A DNA stretch of 64,000 nucleotides, taken from NCBI RefSeq assembly GCF_029030725.1, contig NZ_CP113162.1:2912501-2976500 (forward strand). Reading direction: 5' to 3'. Below the pieces are notes generated by a model, which saw only the letters and a program-made list of their open reading frames with translations, was not told the origin of the DNA and searched no databases. The first letter of the stretch is position 1, and every line of letters starts with the position of its first letter. Positions 26,655-35,705 of this stretch are shown here, one piece after another. The position numbers were made by a program, and so were the translations under genes. This stretch comes from [Pseudomonas] carboxydohydrogena (GTDB lineage: Bacteria > Pseudomonadota > Alphaproteobacteria > Rhizobiales > Xanthobacteraceae).

Positions 26655-27161
26655 TCAGCCTTCGAACGCGGCCCGCAGCCTGTCGAGTTGCGGCATCAGC
26701 GGATTGCCCGGCGCGACGGCATCCGTCTTCCCGGCATGCATGGTGGCATCGAGGCGCCGCACCTTCGCCTGCAATTCCACCGAGCGCGTGATCAGCGCCT
26801 GCAACTGCGACGGCAGCTTCTCGATCAGATCGGTCGCGCCCGGCTCAGCCGCGGTCAGCTTCACCTTGGTCTTTTCACGGTTGGCCTGGTTCAGCGTCAT
26901 CTCGCCTTCGCGCACCGCGCGATGCAGCAACAGCCACGACGCCAACTGCATCAGACGCGTGGTGAGACGCATGCTCTCGGTCGCGTAAGTGAGACCCACG
27001 GCGCGCTCAAGCGACTTCGCCTCCACACGGCCTTCGCCGTCCAGATACGCAGCCGTTTCCTCGACGAGATTCATGCCGTCGCGGAACAGATCCTGGAACG
27101 CGGCCGAATTGGTGAAATGTTCGCTGAGCAGGATGAGACCGTCCTGCGCCTGATCCGACAT
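26655..27161 (-). CDS. rcdA: RcdA (DUF1465 family) protease adaptor
   Basis: A 168-residue helical protein matching DUF1465 (LISEHF-type N-terminus, YLDGEGR, then TTRLMQLASWLLLHRAVREGEM). In Caulobacter RcdA is an adaptor that helps ClpXP degrade CtrA and other substrates during the cell cycle. That role is inferred here from family. The next minus-strand gene upstream (DUF1192) is more than 300 nt away, so rcdA probably has its own promoter. Confidence 0.88.
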   Translation of the reverse strand: MSDQAQDGLILLSEHFTNSAAFQDLFRDGMNLVEETAAYLDGEGRVEAKSLERAVGLTYATESMRLTTRLMQLASWLLLHRAVREGEMTLNQANREKTKVKLTAAEPGATDLIEKLPSQLQALITRSVELQAKVRRLDATMHAGKTDAVAPGNPLMPQLDRLRAAFEG

Positions 27162-27493
27162 GGTTAACGCCTTGAACTTGTACGCCTGTTACGCGGCCGG
27201 TTTCTTATGATGAACAAATCATTGCCTCCCGGCGGCGCGAGAGTCCAGCCGGTCAACCGATCAAATCGGGATATGGTTTCCGTGACATCTGCGTGAAGCA
27301 GAGAAATGCATGACGCAAAAAAAGAGCCGCCGGAAACCGGCGGCTTTTGAAAGTTGATAACAGGGAGGCGTCAAACAGAGTGGACAGGAGCCACTCGGTG
27401 TCCAAACAAGGACAGTCCGGTCATAAACCCGAAAGCTTAATGTGCCGTAAATGAACGAATCCATTTACCTTTTCTTTGCAAAGCGGTTCCCGT
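27162..27493. other. Intergenic region rcdA / DUF1192
   Basis: About 330 nt without a credible gene. It holds the strong terminator at 27325-27349 and a short inverted repeat TGGACA / TGTCCA near 27380-27403. Either the DUF1192 transcript has a 145-nt 3' tail or a small RNA ends here. Confidence 0.5.
27325..27349 (-). terminator. Strong terminator downstream of the DUF1192 gene
   Basis: AGCCGCCGG and CCGGCGGCT pair perfectly (9 bp, 3-nt loop). The minus strand continues into CTTTTTTTG, a good T-tract; the plus strand has only TTTT. Confidence 0.85.
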
Positions 27494-27685
27494 TCACGAC
27501 TTGAAGAAGCTCGCCGCCGCATCGCGCGAGGCGCGCTTTCTTGTAGCCTCCTCCTTCAGCCGTTCGATCTCCGCCTCCAGCATCGCGACACGCTCGTTCA
27601 GATCATCGAACGACAGAAGCGACAGATCCTGTCCGAGCTGATGCGTGATCTTCGGCCGCGGCCGGTCATCGTCGTCGATCGGCAT
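27494..27685 (-). CDS. DUF1192 family protein
   Basis: A 63-residue acidic then helical protein (MPIDDDDRPRPK, then the LSFDDLNERVAMLEAEIERL coiled-coil segment). This matches DUF1192, a small alphaproteobacterial family of unknown function. ATG 27685 follows GAGGGAG; the longer frame to 27871 would overlap the divergent oxidoreductase gene. Confidence 0.85.
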   Translation of the reverse strand: MPIDDDDRPRPKITHQLGQDLSLLSFDDLNERVAMLEAEIERLKEEATRKRASRDAAASFFKS

Positions 27686-27825
27686 ATCGTTCTCCCTCTG
27701 CTGGTGCCTGCCTGTTCCGCAGCCTGCCATAGCGCGGCGCTTGCGGTCGAGCGCCGGGGCTGACTCCCCTGCCGTTCGGTGGCATACCCTGCCTGTCTCA
27801 ATTCGATATTCCGAGGACCGCCCGC

Positions 27826-28824
27826 ATGGATCAGCTCCCCACCCACATGACCGCCATCGCCATTTCCTCACCGGGCGGCCCGGAGGTGCTGGTGCCGGAG
27901 CAGCGCGAATTGCCGAAGCCGAAGGCCGGCGAAATCCTGGTCAAGGTGGAAGCGGCCGGCGTCAACCGCCCGGACGTGCTGCAACGGATGGGCAAATATC
28001 CCGTGCCTCCGGGCGCGAGCGACCTGCCCGGCCTCGAGATCGCGGGCACTGTCGTCGCGCTCGGCGAAGGCGCGAGCAAGCACAAGATCGGCGACCGGGT
28101 GATGTCGCTCACCGCGGGCGGCGGTTACGCGCAATACTGCGTGGCGCCCGACGCACACGCCATCACCATTCCCGATGGCCTGTCGATGAAGCAGGCCGCG
28201 ACGTTGCCCGAGACGGTGATGACGGTGTGGCACAACGTGTTCGAGCGCGGCGCGCTCAAGCCTCATGAGACGCTGCTGGTGCATGGCGGCTCGTCCGGCA
28301 TCGGCACCACCGCGATCCAGATGGCGAAGGCCTATGGCGCGAAGGTGATCGTCACCGTCGGCGGACAGGACAAGGCCGATGCCTGCCTCAAGCTCGGCGC
28401 CGATGTCGCCGTGAACTACAAGACCCAGGATTTCGTCGCCGAGGCCAAGGCCGCGACGAACGACAAGGGCGTCAACGTCATCCTCGACATGGTCGGCGGC
28501 GACTATATCGACCGCAACTACGATGCCGCTGCTGTCGAGGGCCGTATCGTCCAGATCGCCTTCCTGGGCGGACCAAAGGCCACGGCCAACTTCGCCAAGC
28601 TGATGATGAAGCGGCTCTGGCACACCGGATCGACGCTGCGCCCGCGTTCGGACAAGGATAAAGCGGCGATGGTTAAGGCCATCGAGGCGACCGTCCTGCC
28701 CTGGATCCTCAAGGGACAGCTAAAGCCCCTGATCGACAGCGAGTTTTCGCTTCAAGACGCCGCCAAGGCCCATGCCCGGATGGAAAGCGGGCAGCATATT
28801 GGCAAGATTGTGCTCACGGTTTGA
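27826..28824 (+). CDS. NAD(P)H-quinone oxidoreductase (MDR family)
   Basis: Zinc-free medium-chain dehydrogenase/reductase of the quinone oxidoreductase (PIG3-like) group. The 332-residue protein has GVNRPDVLQRMGKYPVPPG, the NADPH-binding VHGGSSGIGTTAIQMAKAYGA near 153-173, and lacks the structural-zinc cysteines. The start lies 140 nt from the divergent DUF1192 gene, the order seen in other alphaproteobacteria. Confidence 0.92.
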   Translation: MDQLPTHMTAIAISSPGGPEVLVPEQRELPKPKAGEILVKVEAAGVNRPDVLQRMGKYPVPPGASDLPGLEIAGTVVALGEGASKHKIGDRVMSLTAGGGYAQYCVAPDAHAITIPDGLSMKQAATLPETVMTVWHNVFERGALKPHETLLVHGGSSGIGTTAIQMAKAYGAKVIVTVGGQDKADACLKLGADVAVNYKTQDFVAEAKAATNDKGVNVILDMVGGDYIDRNYDAAAVEGRIVQIAFLGGPKATANFAKLMMKRLWHTGSTLRPRSDKDKAAMVKAIEATVLPWILKGQLKPLIDSEFSLQDAAKAHARMESGQHIGKIVLTV

Positions 28825-28889
28825 GGGGATGACGGGGCTGTAAAGCCTTTGATTCATCTCGCTTTCGTGTCATTGATCGCGCTCCCGCC

Positions 28890-28908
28890 GGGACCCCTGA
28901 GGGGTCCC
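28890..28908. repeat. Perfect short hairpin GGGACCCC-TGA-GGGGTCCC
   Basis: An 8-bp perfect inverted repeat between the oxidoreductase stop and the next start. No T-tract follows, so it is at best a weak terminator for the oxidoreductase or a leader structure of the next gene. Confidence 0.6.
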
Positions 28909-28933
28909 GCGCCCGACCGCGGAGACAGACACC

Positions 28934-31924
28934 TTGCGTTCGATCAGATGCTACGCGCTGCTCGCGCTCAGCTTCCTGATGTTGGCCGCCCACCAGCCGG
29001 CATACGCGGTCGACGCCATCAGCGTCCGCACCGACGCGCCTGCCATCGACCTCACCGGCGTTCTCGAGTTCCAGCACAGCGACACCGACCGCATCCAGGT
29101 TTCGACCGCGCCCGGCCCTGACGGCATCGTCCGCCGCATCGAGGTGCGCGCGCGCGAGGGCGGCAAGAACTGGGTGGTGTTCGCGCTGACCAACACCACC
29201 GACGAACAGATCGACCGCCTGATCGTGGTGCCGCATTATCGCATCGTCTCGTCCGGCCTGCTGTGGCCCGACCTTGGCCTGTCGCGCATCGCCACCATCA
29301 CGCCCTCCGCCGGCGACCGGCCCGACCGGCAGGACTCCTCGACCGCCGACATCTTCCGCATCACGCTCGATCCCGGCGCGGTCGTGACCTACGTCGCCGA
29401 ACTGCGCACCGACGCCATTCCGCAGCTCTATCTGTGGGAGCCGGAAGCCTACAAGGACAAGGTCAATTCCTTCACGCTGTACCAGGGTATCGTCATCGGC
29501 ATCGCCGGCCTGCTCGCGCTGGTGCTGACGATCCTGTTCGTGGTGAAGGGCAGCATCATGTTCCCCGCCGCCGCAGCACTCGCCTGGGCGGTGCTCGTCT
29601 ATATCGGGGTCGATTTCGGATTCTGGGGCAAGGTGTTCGACATGTCGGTCGATGCCGAGCGCGTCTGGCGCGCCTCGGGCGAGGCGATGCTGGCGGCGAC
29701 GCTGCTGGTGTTCCTGTTCGCCTACCTCAACCTGTCGCGATGGCATGTGCGATACTCGCATATCACCATCGGCTGGGTCGCCTTCCTCGGCGCGCTGGTG
29801 GCGCTGGCGCTGTTCGATCCCGCCGTCGCCTCCGGCATCGCGCGCATTTCGCTATTTCTCATCGCGGGCGCGGGCTTCGCGCTGATCGTCTATCTCGCCA
29901 CGCAAGGTTTCGACCGCGCCGTGCTGCTGATCCCGACATGGTTTTTGTTTCTCGTCTGGGTGATCGCGGCGGGCATGACCGTCACCGGCGCGGTGACCAA
30001 CGACATCGTCGGCCCCGCTCTGCTCGGCGGCCTCGTGCTGATCGTGATGCTGATCGGCTTCACGGTGATGCAGCACGCCTTCGCGGGTGGTGCAACGACC
30101 GGCATCGTCTCCGACGTCGAACGCCGCGCGCTGGCGCTGACCGGATCGGGCGACCTGATCTGGGACTGGGACGTCTCCGCCGACAAGGTGTTCACCAGCC
30201 CGGAGACAGAGGGCCTGCTCGGCCTCAAGCGCGGCACGCTGGAAGGCCCCGCCGCGCGATGGCTCGAAGTTCTGCACCCGCTCGATCAGGATCGCTTCCG
30301 CGCCGCCCTCGACAGCGTGCTCGACCAGCGCCGCGGCCGTCTGGTCCAGGATTTCCGCCTGCGCACGCCGGACGGGCATTTCATGTGGTTCGCGCTGAAG
30401 GCGCGCCCGGTGGTCGGCTCCGACGGCGAGGTCGCGCGCGTGGTCGGCACGCTCTCGGACGTCACCGAGATCAAGAACGCCGAAGAGCGTATGCTGCACG
30501 ATTCCGTGCACGACAATCTCACCGGCCTGCCGAACCGGCAATTGTTCATGGACCGCCTCAATGCGATGGCGGGCTTCATCAAGACCGCGCCGAACCTGCG
30601 GCCCACCGTGATGGTGATCGACCTCGACCGCTTCAAGCAGGTCAACGATTCCGTCGGCATCGCGGTCGGCGATTCCATCCTGCTGACGCTGGCGCGGCGG
30701 CTGGCGCGCATTCTCAAGCCGCAGGACACTCTGGCCCGGCTCGCCGGCGACCAGTTCGGCCTGCTGCTGACGTCCGAGCACGAGCCCGCCAATATCACCG
30801 CGCTGGCCGAAACCATCCGCAAGACCATCCGCGCGCCGATCGCCTTCAACGAGCGCGAGATTTTCCTCACCGCCTCGATCGGCCTCGCGCTCAGCGATCC
30901 GCAGGCGCCGCTGACCGACGAGATCGTCAAGGACGCCGAGCTTGCGATGTATCACTCCAAGCGGATCGGCGGCGACCGCATCGACGTCTACAAACCGCCG
31001 ATGCGCGCGCGCAAGACCGACCGCCTGACGCTGGAATCCGAACTGCGCCGCGCCATCGAGCGGCAGGAAATCACCATCCTCTACCAGCCGATCATGCGGC
31101 TGGAGGATCGCGCGGTGGCGGGCTTCGAGGCACTGGCGCGCTGGGATCATCCCAAACTTGGACGTTTATCGCCGTCCGAATTCATCTCCATCGCCGAGGA
31201 GATCGGCCTGATCGTCGATCTCGGCCAGTTCGTGATGGACACGACCGCCAAGCAATTGAGCGCATGGCAGCGCGCGACACGCACCCGCGTGCCGCTGTTC
31301 GCGAGCGTCAACGTCTCGTCGCGCCAGTTGCTGCGCCACGACCTGATCCACGACGTGCGCGGCGTGCTGTCGCGCTCGGCGGTGGCGCGCGGCTCGCTCA
31401 AGCTGGAATTGACCGAATCTCTCGTGATGGAAAATCCCGAGCACGCGGCCCAGATGCTGCACCGGATCAAGGAGCTCGGCACCGGACTGTCGCTCGACGA
31501 TTTCGGCACCGGCCACTCGTCGCTGTCCTATTTGCAGCGCTTTCCGTTCGACACCATCAAGATCGACCAGTCGTTCGTGCGCACGACGCGCAACGGCGCG
31601 CGGCCGACGCTGTTGAAATCCATCATCGCGATGGCGCACGATCTCGGCATGGAAGTGGTGGCGGAAGGCGCGGAGACGGATTCGGACGCGGTGGAGCTTT
31701 ACCAGCTCGGCTGCGAGTACGCGCAGGGCTTCGCCTTCGGCGAGCCGATGGACGCGGCCAGCGCCACGCGCCTGCTGACCGGCGACAAGACCGAGGCGCC
31801 GCAGCGGCCGCGCCGCCTGTCGCTGCGCTCCTCGCCAACGCCGACATCAACTGCTGCCGCGACGACTGCTCCGGCCGCGTCGCCACCGGCCGCCCCTGCG
31901 GCTGCGCCCCAGCAAAGCCGCTGA
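28934..31924 (+). CDS. Membrane PAS-GGDEF-EAL protein, probable c-di-GMP phosphodiesterase
   Basis: A 996-residue signalling protein: signal peptide (1-25), a periplasmic sensor region to about 180, about seven membrane helices (180-375), a PAS domain (about 390-520), a GGDEF domain and an EAL domain. The GGDEF active site reads AGDQF (near 604) in place of GGDEF, so cyclase activity is probably lost. EAL is intact (EALARW near 730, with later DDFGTGHSSL). The architecture resembles 7TMR-DISM receptors. A TTG start at 28934 is used because GGAG lies 9 nt upstream. A low-complexity Ala/Pro tail ends the protein. Confidence 0.9.
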   Translation: MRSIRCYALLALSFLMLAAHQPAYAVDAISVRTDAPAIDLTGVLEFQHSDTDRIQVSTAPGPDGIVRRIEVRAREGGKNWVVFALTNTTDEQIDRLIVVPHYRIVSSGLLWPDLGLSRIATITPSAGDRPDRQDSSTADIFRITLDPGAVVTYVAELRTDAIPQLYLWEPEAYKDKVNSFTLYQGIVIGIAGLLALVLTILFVVKGSIMFPAAAALAWAVLVYIGVDFGFWGKVFDMSVDAERVWRASGEAMLAATLLVFLFAYLNLSRWHVRYSHITIGWVAFLGALVALALFDPAVASGIARISLFLIAGAGFALIVYLATQGFDRAVLLIPTWFLFLVWVIAAGMTVTGAVTNDIVGPALLGGLVLIVMLIGFTVMQHAFAGGATTGIVSDVERRALALTGSGDLIWDWDVSADKVFTSPETEGLLGLKRGTLEGPAARWLEVLHPLDQDRFRAALDSVLDQRRGRLVQDFRLRTPDGHFMWFALKARPVVGSDGEVARVVGTLSDVTEIKNAEERMLHDSVHDNLTGLPNRQLFMDRLNAMAGFIKTAPNLRPTVMVIDLDRFKQVNDSVGIAVGDSILLTLARRLARILKPQDTLARLAGDQFGLLLTSEHEPANITALAETIRKTIRAPIAFNEREIFLTASIGLALSDPQAPLTDEIVKDAELAMYHSKRIGGDRIDVYKPPMRARKTDRLTLESELRRAIERQEITILYQPIMRLEDRAVAGFEALARWDHPKLGRLSPSEFISIAEEIGLIVDLGQFVMDTTAKQLSAWQRATRTRVPLFASVNVSSRQLLRHDLIHDVRGVLSRSAVARGSLKLELTESLVMENPEHAAQMLHRIKELGTGLSLDDFGTGHSSLSYLQRFPFDTIKIDQSFVRTTRNGARPTLLKSIIAMAHDLGMEVVAEGAETDSDAVELYQLGCEYAQGFAFGEPMDAASATRLLTGDKTEAPQRPRRLSLRSSPTPTSTAAATTAPAASPPAAPAAAPQQSR

Positions 31925-31943
31925 ACGGCCCGCCCGTCACGCC

Positions 31944-32597
31944 TCAGGCGTGACCCGCGCTGTTCGACAACATTCCCAGATCGATACCGATCTTCTTCAG
32001 CGCACGCTGGTACTTGTCATCCATGTCACGGCCGAAAATCAGATCCGGGTCGGCCGGGCAATGCAGCCAGCCGTTGTGCTGGATTTCACTCTCCAGTTGT
32101 CCCGGCGCCCACCCGGCGTAGCCGAGCGCGAGAATGGCCTGCCGCGGCCCCGTGCCCTGGGCAATCGCCTTGAGAATATCGAGCGTCGCGGTGAGGCAGA
32201 TGCCGCCATCGATCGGCAATGTCGCGTCCTTGATCGAGTAGTCGGACGAATGCAGGACAAAACCGCGGCTGGTTTCGACCGGGCCGCCGCGCAGGATCTT
32301 CACCGTTTCGCCATCATCGGACAGTTCGATCGGTGCCGCGTCGTCGATGATATCGAGCTGCCGCAGCAATTGCGGGAAATCAATACTGCCGGCGGGGCGG
32401 TTCACGATAATTCCCATTGCGCCATCGGCGGAATGCGCACAAACATAGATGACCGAACGCGCAAACCGCTCGTCTTCCATTACCGGCATCGCGATAAGGA
32501 GCTGCCCGTCGAGATAAGTCGTTTCCGTCGAAACAGCCTTTCCCGCACGCTCGTCAGAACCAGCCGGCTGTGCTCCAGATGTCCGTTTCTCGTCCAT
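31944..32597 (-). CDS. YqgE/AlgH family protein
   Basis: A 217-residue protein of the conserved UPF0301 family. Key stretches are [21 protein letters not shown], the [12 protein letters not shown] segment, [15 protein letters not shown] and [15 protein letters not shown]. The biochemical role is unsettled. ATG 32597 has AGAGACGG upstream; the longer frame to 32651 would run into the divergent gene's leader. Confidence 0.92.
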   Translation of the reverse strand: MDEKRTSGAQPAGSDERAGKAVSTETTYLDGQLLIAMPVMEDERFARSVIYVCAHSADGAMGIIVNRPAGSIDFPQLLRQLDIIDDAAPIELSDDGETVKILRGGPVETSRGFVLHSSDYSIKDATLPIDGGICLTATLDILKAIAQGTGPRQAILALGYAGWAPGQLESEIQHNGWLHCPADPDLIFGRDMDDKYQRALKKIGIDLGMLSNSAGHA

Positions 32598-32692
32598 CAA
32601 ACCGTCTCTTTGTTCTTGCCTGATCCTGATATTGGGTGTCCTTCCTGTCAATCAACCAGCCCTTTCTTCGCACCGTGTTTGTAAGACGTCGC

Positions 32693-33532
32693 ATGAATGA
32701 CATTGTTCCCGTAAAGCTCCGCGCTGCTCTGCTCGCGGCTGCAACGCTCGTTGCGCTGCCATGCGCCTCGCACGCGCAGGATACGTCGCCATGGACCCGC
32801 GACAGCCACGCGCAGCTTCGGCTGCTCGCGGGCTCTCGCAACGGCCCCGTGCTGCTCGGCGGCATCAATTTCAAGCTCGATCCGGGCTGGAAAACCTACT
32901 GGCGCACGCCCGGCGATTCCGGCGTGCCGCCGCGATTCGATTTCTCCAAATCCGAGAACGTCGAGGCTGTCACGGTGCTATGGCCCGCGCCGCAGGCCTT
33001 TCCCGACGGCGCGGGCGGCATCGCGCTCGGCTATCACAACGAAATCGTGATCCCGCTTCGCATCGCCGTCCGCGATGCGGGCAAGCCGGTCACGCTCAAC
33101 GCCAACATCCAGTATGCGGTCTGCGAAAAACTGTGCGTGCCGGCGCAGGCCGATTTGTCGCTGCCCTTCACCAGCGTCGCCAGCACCGAGGACAGCACGC
33201 TGAGCGCCGCACTCGACCGCGTGCCGAAGCCCGCCAATGTCGGCGACCCCAATCCGCTGACCATCCGCGACGTCAAGCGCGTCGGCCCCAAGACCGTGCA
33301 GGTCGATGTCACCTCGGAGAAGAAAGAGGAGCCCGCGCTGTTCGTGGAGGGGCCGTCGCCGGACTGGGCGTTGCCGGTGCCGAAGCTCGCCGCGCATCAT
33401 CCGCCCGGCGTGAAGCGTTTCGTGTTCGATCTCGTCGGCCTGCCGTCCGGCGTCAACCCGGAAGGCGCCGCGCTCAAATTCACCCTGACCGGCGGCGAGC
33501 GCGCCTACGAGTTCAACGTCAATCTGTATTGA
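32693..33532 (+). CDS. DsbD N-domain-like thiol-disulfide protein
   Basis: A 279-residue exported protein with a signal peptide ending near SHAQ (29) and the immunoglobulin-like DsbD-alpha/DsbC-corrector domain. The redox pair is CEKLC, Cys144 and Cys148, the spacing of DsbD-type N-domains. No membrane or thioredoxin domain follows, so the electron donor must be another protein. The start is probably ATG 32693; the ribosome-binding site is weak. It lies 70 nt before the peroxiredoxin gene. Confidence 0.85.
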   Translation: MNDIVPVKLRAALLAAATLVALPCASHAQDTSPWTRDSHAQLRLLAGSRNGPVLLGGINFKLDPGWKTYWRTPGDSGVPPRFDFSKSENVEAVTVLWPAPQAFPDGAGGIALGYHNEIVIPLRIAVRDAGKPVTLNANIQYAVCEKLCVPAQADLSLPFTSVASTEDSTLSAALDRVPKPANVGDPNPLTIRDVKRVGPKTVQVDVTSEKKEEPALFVEGPSPDWALPVPKLAAHHPPGVKRFVFDLVGLPSGVNPEGAALKFTLTGGERAYEFNVNLY

Positions 33533-33602
33533 GCGGCGGCCGCGACGCTGGCACGCGGCACGCCTTCCGATCCACCCAGCAGATTTTTTCAAGGAGATAC
33601 GC

Positions 33603-34088
33603 ATGAGCATTAAAGTCGGCGACAGCCTGCCGCAGGCCACCTTCACCGTGATGACGGAAGAAGGCCCGAAGCCGAAGACCACGGACGAGATTTTCAAGGG
33701 GAAAAAGGTGGCGCTGTTCGCCGTTCCGGGCGCCTACACCGGCACCTGCCACAAGATGCACATGCCGAGCGTGTTTCAGAACGCCGCCGCGATCAAGGCC
33801 AAGGGCATCGACACCATCGCGGTGGTCTCCGTCAACGATGTCTTCGTCATGAATGCCTGGAAGCGCGACACCGATTTCAACAATGAGGCGATCTATCTCG
33901 CCGACGGCAGCGCCGATTTCGCCAAGGCGATCGGCCTCGACATCGACCTGTCCGCGCGCGGTCTCGGCATCCGCTCGAACCGCTATTCGATGCTGGTGGA
34001 CAACGGTGTGGTGAAGAAACTCAACCTCGAGCCGAACCCCGGCAAGGTCGAGGTGTCCGGCGGCGACACGCTGCTCGGGCAGCTTTGA
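33603..34088 (+). CDS. Peroxiredoxin (Prx5 / AhpE-like redoxin)
   Basis: A 161-residue thiol peroxidase. The peroxidatic Cys49 lies in PGAYTGTCHKMHMP (family PGAFTPxCS), and the late RSNRYSMLVDNGVV and NPGKVEVSGGDTLL are Prx5 signatures. No second conserved cysteine is present, so it is a 1-Cys type that needs an external thiol. AAGGAG upstream of the ATG is good. It converges on rnhA through a shared terminator. Confidence 0.95.
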   Translation: MSIKVGDSLPQATFTVMTEEGPKPKTTDEIFKGKKVALFAVPGAYTGTCHKMHMPSVFQNAAAIKAKGIDTIAVVSVNDVFVMNAWKRDTDFNNEAIYLADGSADFAKAIGLDIDLSARGLGIRSNRYSMLVDNGVVKKLNLEPNPGKVEVSGGDTLLGQL

Positions 34089-34110
34089 GAATTCCAGCAA
34101 TCGTTGATGA

Positions 34111-34141
34111 AAAATGCCCGGCCGCGCGCCGGGCATTTTTA
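34111..34141. terminator. Bidirectional terminator overlapping the rnhA stop codon
   Basis: AAAATGCCCGGC and GCCGGGCATTTT form a 12-bp perfect stem with a 5-nt loop and T-runs on both strands. The rnhA stop codon (34139-34141) lies in its tail, so the two converging genes share it. Confidence 0.92.
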
Positions 34142-34594
34142 TTTCGAGCGATGCTCGGCCAGCCCGTCGCGCGCGAGCTGATCGGCGCGTTCGTTCTCGG
34201 CGTGACCGGCGTGGCCCTTGATCCAGTGCCAGCGCACCTCGTGCGGCTTCAGCGCCGCCTCGAGCCGCTGCCAGAGTTCGGCATTCTTCACCGGCTTCTT
34301 GTCCGCCGTGCGCCAGCCATTCTTCTTCCAGTTGTGAATCCAGCTCGTGATGCCCTGACGGACATACTGGCTGTCGGTGGTGAGATCGACGCTGGCCGGT
34401 TTCTTCAGCGCCTCCAGCGCGGAGATCGCCGCCATCAATTCCATGCGATTGTTGGTGGTCGGGTTCTCGCCGCCCTTCATTTCCTTCTCGACCTCGCCGA
34501 ACCGCAGGATCGCGCCCCAGCCGCCCGGCCCCGGATTTCCCGAGCAGGCGCCATCGGTGAAGATCACCACATGCGGACGGGACGGCTCGCTCAC
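34139..34594 (-). CDS. rnhA: Ribonuclease HI
   Basis: Cuts RNA in RNA-DNA hybrids. The 151-residue protein keeps the catalytic acids Asp14 ([10 protein letters not shown]), Glu52 (NNRMELMA), Asp74 (TTDSQY) and the late Asp in ENERADQLA, plus the histidine in KGHAGH. It overlaps thrB by 4 nt, a pairing common in alphaproteobacteria. Confidence 0.97.
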   Translation of the reverse strand: MSEPSRPHVVIFTDGACSGNPGPGGWGAILRFGEVEKEMKGGENPTTNNRMELMAAISALEALKKPASVDLTTDSQYVRQGITSWIHNWKKNGWRTADKKPVKNAELWQRLEAALKPHEVRWHWIKGHAGHAENERADQLARDGLAEHRSK

Positions 34595-35571
34595 GTCACG
34601 TTTTCCGAAGTGGCGAGGCCGTAATCGGCAATCGTCCGTACGCTTTGATGAAAGCGCAGCTTGCGGACATATTCGAGCGGGTCTTTCGGCTTCACCAGCG
34701 CGCCGGGCGGCACGTTGAGCCAGTCCACCAGCCGCGTCAGCAGGAAGCGCAACGCCGCCCCGCGTGCCAGCAGCGGAAACGCCGCCTGCTCTTTCGCGCT
34801 CAGAGGACGCACCTTGCCGTAGGCGTTGAGAAACGCCCGCGCCTTAGTGACGTTGAAGGAATGATCGGCCTCGAAGCACCAGGCGTTGAGGCAGATCGCG
34901 ACGTCGTAGGCCAACAGATCGTTGCAGGCGAAATAGAAGTCGATCAGTCCCGACAATGTGTCGCCGAGAAACAGCGCGTTGTCGGGAAACAGGTCGGCAT
35001 GGATGATGCCGCGCGGCAGATCGGCCGGCCAGCTTTGCTCCAGATGAGCGAGTTCGGCGGCAAGAAAATCGCGCAGGCCCGGCTGCACGGTGTCCGCGCG
35101 CGCCCCGGACGCCTCGAACAGCGGCCGCCAGCCCGCGACCGATAGCGCGTTGGCGCGCGACATCGCGAAATCCGCCCCCGCCAGATGCAGCTTCGCCAGC
35201 GCCTCGCCGATCGCGGCGCAATGCACGACACCGGGCTTGCGCGGCCACACGCCTTCGAGAAAGTCGATGATCGCCGCCGGACGTCCCGCGAGCAGGCCGA
35301 GCGTCTCGCCGTCTTTATTCGCCACCGGCTGCGGACAGATGATGCCGCGCGCGGCGAGATGGCCCATCAGATTGAGGAAGAACGGCAGGTCGCCTTTGGC
35401 GACGCGCTTTTCATAGAGCGTCAGGAAAAAGTGACCGCGCGTGGTGTGCAGCAGGAAATTGGAATTCTCGACGCCCTCGGCGATGCCCTTGTAGGACAAC
35501 AGATCGCCGAGATCGTAACCGGACAGGAAGCCCGCAAGCTCGTCGGCGGCAACGTCGGTATAAACCGCCAT
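34591..35571 (-). CDS. thrB: Homoserine kinase (ThrB2, APH fold)
   Basis: Phosphorylates homoserine in threonine synthesis. The 326-residue protein has the aminoglycoside-phosphotransferase fold, not the GHMP fold: [14 protein letters not shown] near the start, the catalytic [14 protein letters not shown] and the metal-binding [10 protein letters not shown]. It is translationally coupled to rnhA (ATGA overlap). Confidence 0.94.
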   Translation of the reverse strand: MAVYTDVAADELAGFLSGYDLGDLLSYKGIAEGVENSNFLLHTTRGHFFLTLYEKRVAKGDLPFFLNLMGHLAARGIICPQPVANKDGETLGLLAGRPAAIIDFLEGVWPRKPGVVHCAAIGEALAKLHLAGADFAMSRANALSVAGWRPLFEASGARADTVQPGLRDFLAAELAHLEQSWPADLPRGIIHADLFPDNALFLGDTLSGLIDFYFACNDLLAYDVAICLNAWCFEADHSFNVTKARAFLNAYGKVRPLSAKEQAAFPLLARGAALRFLLTRLVDWLNVPPGALVKPKDPLEYVRKLRFHQSVRTIADYGLATSENVT

Positions 35572-35705
35572 CAGGGTGTTCCGATTCCGAAATTGGCTGT
35601 CGTGATCGCCCCCGATGCAATGCCGGAATCAGGAGCGTTGCGCGATCATATCACCGGCGGACTGCCGGATTGAAGACGCCGGAGCGGCGAATTGCCCGTG
35701 CGTCC

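Noticed and set aside
28890-28908. Hairpin GGGACCCC-TGA-GGGGTCCC as an intrinsic terminator
   Set aside because: The stem is perfect, but no T-tract follows on either strand; it is recorded only as a repeat.
29263-31953. An 896-codon open frame in another frame of the GGDEF-EAL gene
   Set aside because: It is dominated by Arg, Ala and His in the pattern of frame-shifted GC-rich coding DNA; the other frame shows signal peptide, membrane helices, PAS and EAL motifs.
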